Shown here piece by piece: positions 1 to 5,689 of a DNA stretch of 6,485 bases (positions are counted from its first letter, which is position 1; each line of letters starts with the position of its first letter). A program made the translations under genes and the position numbers. Origin of the DNA: Clostridiaceae bacterium (lineage in GTDB: Bacteria > Bacillota > Clostridia > Saccharofermentanales > DTU023); the NCBI GenBank assembly GCA_012841255.1, contig DUUZ01000105.1, forward strand, positions 1-6,485, read 5' to 3'. The notes beneath the pieces are model-generated. The model had not been told where the DNA came from. It saw nothing but the letters and a program-made list of their open reading frames with translations, and searched no databases.

Positions 1-237
1 CAAAGGCGGGGACAGGGACTGGCCTCCTGCCTGATGGAAGAGCTGGAAAAGACGGCCCGGTCCTGGGAGGCACCGGCCTGGATCCTGGAAGTACGGGAAA
101 GCAATGCAGCCGCCCTGGCCCTCTACCGGAAATTCGGACTTGAGATCACGGGCAGAAGACCGGGTTACTATGCGGATCAGGGCGAAGATGCCCTGCTTAT
201 GACGGGGGTTCTCCCGGGATCCCGTTTAAATGACTAA
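1..237 (+). CDS. rimI: RimI-like ribosomal protein N-acetyltransferase, 3' end (partial)
   Basis: This is the C-terminal 78 residues of a GNAT-fold acetyltransferase; the start lies before the window, and the reading frame is open from base 1. Seen: an acetyl-CoA binding loop at the very edge (QRRGQGLAS, fitting the GNAT R/Q-x-x-G-x-G/A motif A), then LEVRESNAAALALYRKFGL and a final GRRPGYY...GEDALLM. That tail is typical of RimI, which acetylates the N-terminal alanine of ribosomal protein S18 in the cytoplasm. Related GNAT enzymes share the fold, but the EVRESNAAALALY segment and the GEDALLM ending favour RimI. In many Bacillota rimI sits between tsaB and tsaD; here no tsaD follows. The gene probably ends an upstream operon, because a strong promoter begins about 40 bases after its stop codon. 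Confidence 0.85.
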   Translation, partial: QRRGQGLASCLMEELEKTARSWEAPAWILEVRESNAAALALYRKFGLEITGRRPGYYADQGEDALLMTGVLPGSRLND

Positions 238-278
238 AAGAAGTTGGGATTCTACAATGATCGTCGTTCATTCCATAA

Positions 279-308
279 TTGACACCGGCGGTCCCGGATC
301 CTTATACT
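279..308 (+). promoter_or_regulatory. Sigma-A-type promoter for the HPr-like/uvrC operon
   Basis: A perfect -35 box TTGACA (279-284) and a near-consensus -10 box TATACT (303-308) are separated by 18 bases. They sit in the only sizeable gap (238-362) before the HPr-like gene. Transcription should start near 315, leaving a leader of roughly 48 bases. A second AT-rich hexamer, TATAGT (313-318), has no partner -35 at the right distance. I see no clear operator or terminator in the gap; the short repeat AATGA...TCATT near 257-273 is too weak to call. Confidence 0.75.
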
Positions 309-351
309 AATCTATAGTCTTAACTGAATCGGCCGGCAAGATGCCTTTTAT

Positions 352-356
352 GGAGG
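352..356 (+). promoter_or_regulatory. Ribosome binding site of the HPr-like gene
   Basis: GGAGG lies 6 bases before the ATG at 363. It is a full-strength Shine-Dalgarno site and fixes the start of the small HPr-like gene; the next ATG codons in frame lack such a site. Confidence 0.8.
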
Positions 357-362
357 ATCGCA

Positions 363-623
363 ATGTTAAGAGAAAACGTCATCTTTCATTGTAAAGAAGA
401 AACATTAATGAAGGCGGTCGCGATGCTGATTCAGATCTCTTCCGGTTTCAATGCCAGTATTTATATTGCCAAGGACGGGCGCAGGGCCAATGCCAAGAGC
501 CTCCTGGGAGTATTGTCCCTGGGGATATCGGACGGCGACCACCTGGAAATATCCGCCGACGGAGACGATGGGAGCAGTGCCCTCTATGAGCTGGCAAGCT
601 ACATGGGTCCCTCCCTGTCCTAG
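363..623 (+). CDS. HPr-fold protein lacking His15 (Crh-like regulator)
   Basis: The 86-residue product has the length and fold signature of HPr, the phosphocarrier of the sugar phosphotransferase system. Seen: the regulatory-site region NAKSLLGVLSLG at residues 43-54 places Ser at position 46, as in Bacillus HPr, with Asn43, Lys45 and Gly49 also kept. The active-site loop, normally G-[IL]-H-A-R-P at residues 13-18, reads ETLMKA, so His15 is Leu, Arg17 is Lys and Pro18 is Ala. Known: His15 accepts phosphate from enzyme I, and Ser46 is phosphorylated by HPr kinase; Bacillus Crh has lost His15 (Gln) but keeps Ser46 and acts with CcpA. Inferred: this protein cannot carry phosphate to sugars and may be a Crh-type signalling protein or a purely structural partner. 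It leads the operon, 51 bases before uvrC. No hprK or other PTS gene is in the window. The HPr fold is confident; the Crh-like role is not proven. Confidence 0.85.
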   Translation: MLRENVIFHCKEETLMKAVAMLIQISSGFNASIYIAKDGRRANAKSLLGVLSLGISDGDHLEISADGDDGSSALYELASYMGPSLS

Positions 624-656
624 AAGAAAACAGGAACGGATTCACCCAAGCGTCTT

Positions 657-672
657 GAGGGGAGCTTTTCCC
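657..672 (+). promoter_or_regulatory. uvrC ribosome binding site within a small hairpin
   Basis: The purine-rich site GAGGGGAG (657-664) is the only Shine-Dalgarno candidate for uvrC, with a somewhat long 10-base spacing to the ATG. Bases 660-663 (GGGA) can pair with 669-672 (TCCC), possibly extended by a G-U pair, which would fold the site into a short hairpin. The stem is only 4-5 pairs with a tiny loop, so an effect on translation is speculative. Confidence 0.4.
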
Positions 673-674
673 GG

Positions 675-2585
675 ATGACGGAATTAAAAGAACAACGAGT
701 ACTATTTAACGCACAACTTGATTTGGTCCCTGAAGAGCCCGGCGTTTACCTGATGCGTGACGCGTCGGGCTCTGTTCTCTATGTGGGCAAGGCCAATTCG
801 CTGCGCCAGCGCCTGCGCAATTATTTCACCCCCAACCCCTCCGTCGACCGGCGGATCGCCGCCATGATCTCCAAGATTGCCTCCTATGACACCATCCTCT
901 GTGCCAACGAGCTGGAAGCCCTGGTTCTGGAGGCCACCCTGATCAAGGAATACAAGCCCCCCTACAACATCCTTATGCGGGACGACAAGGAGTACCCCTA
1001 TATCCGGGTCACCTTGCAGGAGGCCTTCCCCCGGGTCATGAAAGCCTTCCGGGTGGGCGAGGACGCCGCCCAAGGTGCCCGCTATTACGGACCCTGGCTG
1101 GCCGGGGACGTCAACCGGGCCCTCAAAGTCCTGGAAACGGTTTTCCCGCTCCGGACCTGCTCCCGGGATCTGCCCCGGGACATCGGCAAGGGGCGGCCCT
1201 GTCTCAACTACCATATCGGGCGCTGTTATGCCCCTTGTGCCGGCTACATCTCCCAGGAGGATTACGGGCTCATCGTGGACGAGGTTCTGGCCTTTCTGGA
1301 CGGCCGGACCGATGAGCTGATCCGGCGCTTTTACCAGGAGATGACGGAAGCTGCGGAAGTTCTGGACTTTGAAAAGGCCGCCCGCCAGAAGGCGCGCTGG
1401 CAGGCCCTGGGCCGCCTGCGGGAGGAGCAGCGGGTGGTCGACCAGAAGGGCGGGGACCGGGATGTCCTGGCGGTCTTCCGCAACGGCAACGAGGCGGCCA
1501 TTGCCAAGATGGAAATCCGGGGCGGCCGGGTCACGGGCGTCGTCCATGTCTTCGCCCAGGATATGGGGGGCGGGGACGGGGAATACCTTGATTCCTTCAT
1601 CCGTGACCAGTACCGTTCGGCGGCCCTGATCCCCCGGGAGATCCTGGTGTCGGCCCCTTTGGAAGATCAGGAACTCCTGTCCCGCTGGCTCCGGGGCCTG
1701 CGGGAGGGAGCGGTGACTTTGCACCGGCCCTTGCGGGGGCAGAAGAAGGCCCTGACCGACATGGCGGTCTACAACGCCCAAAAGGCCCTGGAACGAAGAT
1801 CCCTGTCCAGGGGTTCCGACCCCCGGGCCATCGAGGCCACCCTGGATTACCTGGGCCGGCTGGCTGGAATCGGGGGAGCCCCCGTCCGCATCGAGGCCTA
1901 CGACATCTCTCATCTGGGCGGGGGGGACCGTTCGGGATCCATGGTGGTTTTCCGGCACGGCCGGGCGCTGCGGTCGGCCTACCGGCACTTCACCATCAAG
2001 GGATTTGAGGGCATCGATGACTACCAGTCCCTGACCGAGGTTCTCTCCCGCAGGCTGGCCCGCCTGGGGGATGAAAAATTCGGCAGCCGGCCCGATCTGA
2101 TCCTGGTGGACGGGGGCAAGGGCCATGTCTTCGCGGCCCGCCGGATCACGGACGATCTGGGCATCCCGACAGCCGGCATGGTCAAGGACGACCGTCACCG
2201 GACCCGGGGCCTGGTCCTTCCGACCGGGAAGATCGTGGAGCTGGCCTCGGCTGCCATCCCGGAAAAGTTCCTGTCCGGGGAAAGTGAAGAGGACCGGGCT
2301 GCAAGACTTGGCCTGCTTCATCTTCTGACCGCCATCCAGGACGAAGCCCACCGCTTCGCCGGACGGCTAAACGAGCAAAGGCGGCACCAAAGAGCCAAAC
2401 GCTACAAGCTGGAAACCATACCCGGCGTCGGCCCGGCAAGGCGCAAGGCCCTGCTCCTCCGGTTCGGGACGACAAAGAAGATTTCGGAAGCCAGCCTGGC
2501 CGAACTTGCGGACGTTCCCGGCATCTCCGGCCAGGTGGCCGAAAGCATATTTAAGCACTTTCATGGCGGGGGGGAACCCTCATGA
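675..2585 (+). CDS. uvrC: Excinuclease ABC subunit C (UvrC)
   Basis: UvrC makes both incisions around a DNA lesion after UvrA/UvrB damage recognition in nucleotide excision repair. The 636-residue protein is full length. Seen, in order: a GIY-YIG nuclease domain (GVY at 23-25, YVG at 36-38, and a Glu-rich ELEALVLE helix at 79-86) for the 3' cut; four cysteines at 162, 176, 184 and 188, matching the iron-sulfur ligands known in the family; a UVR helix around 211-246 (DFEKAARQKARWQAL) that binds UvrB; an RNase H-like endonuclease domain for the 5' cut, with AYDISH (Asp410), DDY (Asp449), LVDGGKG (Asp479), KDDRHRT (504-510) and QDEAHRF (His559); and a tandem helix-hairpin-helix DNA-binding end from about 579 (IPGVGPARRKALL, VPGISGQVAESI). 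All expected catalytic residues are present. The ATG is preceded by GAGGGGAG (657-664). The stop overlaps the next gene by ATGA, implying translational coupling. Confidence 0.98.
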   Translation: MTELKEQRVLFNAQLDLVPEEPGVYLMRDASGSVLYVGKANSLRQRLRNYFTPNPSVDRRIAAMISKIASYDTILCANELEALVLEATLIKEYKPPYNILMRDDKEYPYIRVTLQEAFPRVMKAFRVGEDAAQGARYYGPWLAGDVNRALKVLETVFPLRTCSRDLPRDIGKGRPCLNYHIGRCYAPCAGYISQEDYGLIVDEVLAFLDGRTDELIRRFYQEMTEAAEVLDFEKAARQKARWQALGRLREEQRVVDQKGGDRDVLAVFRNGNEAAIAKMEIRGGRVTGVVHVFAQDMGGGDGEYLDSFIRDQYRSAALIPREILVSAPLEDQELLSRWLRGLREGAVTLHRPLRGQKKALTDMAVYNAQKALERRSLSRGSDPRAIEATLDYLGRLAGIGGAPVRIEAYDISHLGGGDRSGSMVVFRHGRALRSAYRHFTIKGFEGIDDYQSLTEVLSRRLARLGDEKFGSRPDLILVDGGKGHVFAARRITDDLGIPTAGMVKDDRHRTRGLVLPTGKIVELASAAIPEKFLSGESEEDRAARLGLLHLLTAIQDEAHRFAGRLNEQRRHQRAKRYKLETIPGVGPARRKALLLRFGTTKKISEASLAELADVPGISGQVAESIFKHFHGGGEPS

Positions 2586-3340
2586 GACTTTTTGCCATCG
2601 CCGACCTTCATCTGGCTCAGACAGTCGACAAGCCCATGGATGTTTTCGGACCCCGCTGGGACCGGCACGTCGAACGGATCTGCCGGAACTGGGAAGAAAC
2701 GGTGGAAGAGAATGACACGGTCCTGGTCGGAGGGGATATCTCCTGGGCGGCCTCCCTGGATCAGGCCCGGTCTGACTTGGAACTGCTCCACCGCCTGCCC
2801 GGCCGGAAGATCCTGCTTCGCGGCAACCACGACTATTGGTGGACCACGGTTCGGAAGATGCAGGATTTTTGTCAGACACACGGATTTTCCAGCCTGGAGT
2901 TCCTGAGAAATGATGCCCGGCTTGAGGCGGGTTTCTGGGTCTGCGGGACCCGGGGCTGGGTCCTGCCCCCGGACGAGGCTTTCCGTGAAGAGGATGAAAA
3001 AATCTTCAGGCGTGAGGTCCTCCGCCTGGACTTGTCCCTGGCTGATCTGGAACGGCAAAGGAGGGCCGGAGAGTCCCCGGGACCGGCCCTGGCCCTAATG
3101 CATTACCCGCCGCTGTCGGAAAAGGGCTGCCCCTCGGAGCTTTCTGAAAAACTGTCAAAAGCCGGGATTGCGGTCTGCCTTTTCGGCCATATCCATCACC
3201 ATGTGCCCTATTACGAAGGAAGACCCCTCCTGGACGGCGTCCGTTATATAATGGTCGCATCGGATCAGATTGGCTTCCGGCCCCTTTTGATCGGTGAAGC
3301 CGGACGCTTTTTATTGGATGGAGGAGAGGACAATGCCTAG
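2582..3340 (+). CDS. Calcineurin-like metallophosphoesterase (CT488-like family)
   Basis: This 252-residue cytoplasmic protein carries every metal-binding motif of the calcineurin-type phosphoesterase superfamily: DLH (Asp8, His10), GGD (Asp52), GNHD (Asn82, His83, Asp84), LMHYPP (His174) and GHIHHH (His203, His205). The segments KPMDVFGPRW (17-26), GDISWA and GNHDYWW resemble an uncharacterised subfamily named after Chlamydia CT488. The superfamily hydrolyses phosphomonoesters or diesters, including nucleotides and nucleic acid ends, using two metal ions; the substrate of this subfamily is not known to me. No signal peptide or membrane segment is seen. Its ATG overlaps the uvrC stop (ATGA) and its own end overlaps the yicC start by 8 bases, so it is made together with a DNA-repair and an RNA-decay protein. 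That hints at, but does not show, a nucleic-acid or nucleotide substrate. The start is fixed by the overlap and a G-rich site just upstream (2568-2576). Confidence 0.9.
   Translation: MRLFAIADLHLAQTVDKPMDVFGPRWDRHVERICRNWEETVEENDTVLVGGDISWAASLDQARSDLELLHRLPGRKILLRGNHDYWWTTVRKMQDFCQTHGFSSLEFLRNDARLEAGFWVCGTRGWVLPPDEAFREEDEKIFRREVLRLDLSLADLERQRRAGESPGPALALMHYPPLSEKGCPSELSEKLSKAGIAVCLFGHIHHHVPYYEGRPLLDGVRYIMVASDQIGFRPLLIGEAGRFLLDGGEDNA
3320..3329 (+). promoter_or_regulatory. Ribosome binding site deciding the yicC start
   Basis: GGAGGAGAGG lies inside the end of the phosphoesterase gene, a few bases before the ATG at 3333. It supports that ATG over the in-frame ATG at 3294, because the YicC family starts with a short M-x-x-SMTGYG leader. 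Confidence 0.8.
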
Positions 3341-4220
3341 AAGCATGACGGGTTACGGAGAGGGGACATCGGTCCGGGAAGGGCGGATGATCCGGGTGGA
3401 ATGCCGGTCGGTCAACCACCGCTATCTGGATGTTTCAGTCCGGCTGCCGGGCTGGCTTCTGGCCCTGGAACCGCAGGTCCGAAGCATGGCCCAGGAGAAA
3501 CTCGGCCGGGGCCGGGTGGAGATCCGGGTGACGGACGAATCCCAGACGGCCTCGGGCCGCACAGTCCTCCTGGATCAGCCGCTGGCCGCTTCCTGGCTTT
3601 CAGCCCTGCGTGAACTGGAGGAAATGACGGGCAGGGAAGCCCTGGATCCGACGGGGATCCTGGCCGCCCAAAGCGGACTTTTTGTCCTGGGTGAACGGGA
3701 AGAAGACGCATCTGCCCTGGAAGAAGGGCTGGGGGAAGCCTTGGAACTGGCCCTCCGGGAGCTCAATGCCGCCCGGGAAACCGAAGGGGCCAAACTGTCC
3801 TTGGACCTGCTGGAAAAAACAGAGGAACTGCGGCTCTTAGTTGAAGAGATGGCCAAGCGCGCCCCCAAGATCCCCATCCTTTACAGGGAAAAGCTTCTGG
3901 CCAGGGCCGAGGAACTCCTCGAAGACGACCGGTCTGAGTGGTACAATGATCAGCGCTTGTTTGCGGAGACGGCACTTTTCGCCGACCGGGCCTCCATCGA
4001 CGAGGAAGTGACCCGGCTGGCCGCCCACCTGGGAGCCCTGGAGGAAGCGCTGGGATCCGAACTGGCGGTCGGCCGCCAGCTGGACTTCCTGATCCAGGAG
4101 ATCTTCCGGGAGATCAACACCATCGGTTCCAAGGCCAACGACCTGGACCTGACCCGCTCGGTGGTGGCGGCCAAGACCTTGCTGGAGAAGATCCGGGAGC
4201 AGGTGCAGAATATTGAATAG
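3333..4220 (+). CDS. yicC: YicC/YloC family endoribonuclease
   Basis: The 295-residue product has the two halves of the YicC family: the N-terminal domain beginning PRSMTGYGEG (2-11) with VECRSVNHRYLDVSVRLP (22-39), and the conserved C-terminal DUF1732 region with NDQRLFAETALFADRASIDEE (about 205-225), GRQLDFLIQEIFREINTIGSK (248-267) and the signature ending KIREQVQNIE at 286-295. Known: E. coli YicC and Bacillus YloC are reported as endoribonucleases affecting RNA turnover. The usual length is about 290 residues, so the gene is complete. The middle (about 120-200) is rich in Glu, Leu and Arg and likely helical. The start at 3333 is preferred to 3294 because of the family start and the strong site at 3320-3329. 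It overlaps the phosphoesterase stop by 8 bases and is followed 9 bases later by remA, its usual partner in Bacillota. Confidence 0.95.
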   Translation: MPRSMTGYGEGTSVREGRMIRVECRSVNHRYLDVSVRLPGWLLALEPQVRSMAQEKLGRGRVEIRVTDESQTASGRTVLLDQPLAASWLSALRELEEMTGREALDPTGILAAQSGLFVLGEREEDASALEEGLGEALELALRELNAARETEGAKLSLDLLEKTEELRLLVEEMAKRAPKIPILYREKLLARAEELLEDDRSEWYNDQRLFAETALFADRASIDEEVTRLAAHLGALEEALGSELAVGRQLDFLIQEIFREINTIGSKANDLDLTRSVVAAKTLLEKIREQVQNIE

Positions 4221-4229
4221 GGGTGACTT

Positions 4230-4496
4230 ATGGCATACGAGATGATTCCGATCGGATACGGCAACTATGTGGCACGTTCCCGCCTGATTGCGGTCGTGAC
4301 GGCGGATTCCGCCCCCTCCCGCCGCCTGATCCAGGATGCCCGCGAACGCTTTTCCCTGATTGATGCCACGGGCGGCAAGAGGACCCGGTCCGTCCTGGTC
4401 ATGGACAGCGACCATGTGGTCCTGTCGGCCATGGATCCCGATGCCCTGCCCTTGGATCCCGCCCAAGCGGAAGAGGAAGAGGCCGGCAATGCCTGA
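4230..4496 (+). CDS. remA: RemA/DUF370 DNA-binding regulator
   Basis: The 88-residue protein matches the DUF370 (RemA) family almost end to end: IPIGYGNYVARSRLIAVV (6-23), DSAPSRRLIQDAR (26-38), DATGGKRTRSVLVMDSDHVVLS (45-66). In Bacillus subtilis RemA activates extracellular-matrix and osmoprotection genes by binding DNA as an oligomer; basic residues such as Arg18 and the GRRTR loop are important there. Here Arg18 is kept and the loop reads GKRTR (Lys50, Arg51), a mild change. The family is also widespread in Clostridia that do not make Bacillus-type matrix, so the target genes are unknown here. The last 14 residues are acidic (EEEEAGNA). The gene sits 9 bases after yicC, with AGGGGTG (4219-4225) as ribosome binding site, and overlaps gmk by 8 bases, the classic Bacillota order. 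Confidence 0.93.
   Translation: MAYEMIPIGYGNYVARSRLIAVVTADSAPSRRLIQDARERFSLIDATGGKRTRSVLVMDSDHVVLSAMDPDALPLDPAQAEEEEAGNA
4478..4482 (+). promoter_or_regulatory. Ribosome binding site deciding the gmk start
   Basis: AGAGG, preceded by more GGAAG sequence, lies inside the remA end and 6 bases before the ATG at 4489. It supports 4489 rather than the upstream in-frame ATG at 4360, whose extra residues (Pro- and Arg-rich) are just remA read in another frame. Confidence 0.7.
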
Positions 4497-5109
4497 GCGC
4501 AAAAAAGACAAGGGTCTTCTGGTCGTCCTGTCCGGACCCTCGGGGGTCGGCAAGGACTCCATTATCCGGGAGCTGGTCAAGGAGGACCCCACCCGCTTCC
4601 ATTCCGTCTCCATGACCACGCGGAAACCGCGCCGGGACGAGGAGGAGGGACGCTCCTACTATTTCACCGGCAAGGAAGATTTCGAAAAGATGATCCAGAA
4701 AGGGGAGATCCTGGAATACGATACCTATCTGGAGGAGTATTACGGAACCCCCAAAGCGCCTATTGAGCAAATGATCGAAGAAGACATCGATGTCTTTCTG
4801 GATCTGACCATCAAGGGGGCTCTGGAGTTGAAGAAGAACTATCCCGGGGCCGTCATTGTGTTCATCACGGCACCTGACTGCGATACCCTGCGCCACCGTC
4901 TCCTTTGCAGGGGGACGGAAACGGCGGAAGTCATCGAGAAAAGACTGCGTGCGGCAGAAGAGGAAATACGTAACATCCAACGCTTTGATTACTGGGTGGA
5001 AAATGACCGGATCCCCGATGCCGCAGCCGATGTCGCCGCCATCATACGGGCCGAGAAAAGACGGACTTCCCGGCATTTTCTTGACGGGGAGAGGCCTGAA
5101 ACGGTATAA
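4489..5109 (+). CDS. gmk: Guanylate kinase
   Basis: Guanylate kinase converts GMP plus ATP to GDP plus ADP, an essential step to GTP and dGTP. The 206-residue product has the family's usual length. Seen: the P-loop GPSGVGKDS at 16-24; the GMP-binding segment SVSMTTRKPRR (39-49, Arg45 and Arg48), Tyr57/Tyr58, EILEYD (73-78) and YYGTP (84-88); the lid region RLLCRGTETAEVIEKRL (137-153); and NDR (172-174). The segment normally read as [LF]-[DE]-[IV]-[DE]-x-Q-G-A appears as FLDLTIKGA (103-111): the first acid (Asp105) stays, but the second is Thr107 and the Gln is Lys109. The enzyme otherwise looks intact. The start at 4489 gives the standard N-terminus just before the P-loop strand. The stop codon at 5107-5109 lies inside the -10 box of a promoter for rpoZ. 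Confidence 0.96.
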   Translation: MPERKKDKGLLVVLSGPSGVGKDSIIRELVKEDPTRFHSVSMTTRKPRRDEEEGRSYYFTGKEDFEKMIQKGEILEYDTYLEEYYGTPKAPIEQMIEEDIDVFLDLTIKGALELKKNYPGAVIVFITAPDCDTLRHRLLCRGTETAEVIEKRLRAAEEEIRNIQRFDYWVENDRIPDAAADVAAIIRAEKRRTSRHFLDGERPETV

Positions 5110-5110
5110 T
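5081..5110 (+). promoter_or_regulatory. Internal promoter for rpoZ-glyS, within the end of gmk
   Basis: TTGACG (5081-5086) and a perfect TATAAT (5105-5110) are 18 bases apart, a good sigma-A-type pair. The -10 box contains the gmk stop codon. Transcription would begin near 5117, leaving a leader of about 34 bases before rpoZ. This would let the RNA polymerase and tRNA synthetase genes be expressed independently of the upstream operon. The -10 is flanked by ACGG and CCGT, a 4-base inverted repeat of uncertain meaning. Confidence 0.6.
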
Positions 5111-5150
5111 CCGTAAGGTTATCGTTTTTTAAGAGAATTAGGAGTTACCC

Positions 5151-5657
5151 ATGTTGACACATCCCTCAACTGAAGCATTGCTGCCCATGGCGGAGAACCG
5201 TTACGTTCTTGCAATGCTGGCATCCCGCAGGGCACGCCAGCTGACATCGGGCGCCTGTCCGACCCTGGAGACCGAAACCCCCGCACCCAACCGGGTGACC
5301 TTGGCCTGCGAGGAAATCGGGGCAGGTACGGTTGTCTACCGTTACGGAAAACTTGAAATTATAGTCCCTGAGCACCCCAGCATCATTGCGGCCCGGGAAG
5401 CGGCCCTCCGCGAAGCCCGTGCCAAGGAAGAAGAAGAGCGTCTGGAAGAACAAAGCCGGATCATGCGCCAGGTTGAAAGACAGCCGGGCGAGGACGTCTT
5501 TGAACAGGCCGGCATCTCTGCAGAAGATGCCTCCCTGATCGCCGAACGGCTGATCAGCCATGTGACGCAGCTGGAGGAAGAGGAGCGCAAAGCTCAGGAA
5601 GAGACCCTTTCGCCCGCCGTCGATGACGGGGCGGAAGCGGAGGAAGAAGCCGGATAA
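5151..5657 (+). CDS. rpoZ: RNA polymerase omega subunit with long C-terminal extension
   Basis: The omega subunit binds the beta' subunit, helps assemble RNA polymerase and in some bacteria contributes to ppGpp sensing. Seen: an omega-like core in residues 1-65, MLTHPSTEALLPMAENRYVL at the start, then ASRRARQLTSGA (24-35) corresponding to the conserved A-K-R-A-R-Q-[IL] helix, and RVTLACEEIGAGTVVY (48-63) corresponding to the V-x-x-A-x-E-E-I-x-x-G-K-I/V stretch. Omega is usually about 60-90 residues; this one is 168. The extra part is charged: a likely helix at about 77-111 (many Glu, Arg, Ala, Lys), a break near QPGED (111-115), a second likely helix at 124-152, and a strongly acidic tail at 142-168 with twelve acidic and two basic residues. 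Position after gmk is the usual one and supports the assignment. AGGAG (5140-5144) lies 6 bases before the ATG. The extension's function is unknown. Confidence 0.88.
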   Translation: MLTHPSTEALLPMAENRYVLAMLASRRARQLTSGACPTLETETPAPNRVTLACEEIGAGTVVYRYGKLEIIVPEHPSIIAAREAALREARAKEEEERLEEQSRIMRQVERQPGEDVFEQAGISAEDASLIAERLISHVTQLEEEERKAQEETLSPAVDDGAEAEEEAG

Positions 5658-5689
5658 GCGGCAGATCAATTGACGGAACGGTAAAAAGA

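Noticed and set aside
313..318. TATAGT as an alternative -10 box
   Set aside because: No -35-like sequence lies 16-19 bases upstream, whereas TATACT at 303-308 has a perfect TTGACA partner.
702..2351. Long 549-codon open frame on the - strand opposite uvrC
   Set aside because: It lies wholly antisense to a clearly intact uvrC, has a Gly/Pro/Gln-rich composition with no recognisable domain, and arises from the strong third-position GC bias of the real gene.
3294..3332. Upstream ATG at 3294 as the yicC start
   Set aside because: It would add 13 residues lying within the phosphoesterase end; the family starts with SMTGYG near residue 4, and the strong ribosome binding site points to 3333.
4360..4488. 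Upstream ATG at 4360 as the gmk start
   Set aside because: The extra 43 residues are remA read out of frame, Pro/Arg/Lys-rich, and precede the normal guanylate kinase N-terminus.
3837..4619. 260-codon open frame on the - strand across yicC, remA and gmk
   Set aside because: It crosses three well-supported + strand genes and shows no family resemblance; it is a mirror of their codon bias.
5099..5130. Possible intrinsic terminator between gmk and rpoZ (AAACG...CGTTT followed by Ts)
   Set aside because: The stem is AT-rich, needs a 2-base bulge and has a 9-base loop; the same bases form a good promoter -10 region, so a terminator is unlikely.
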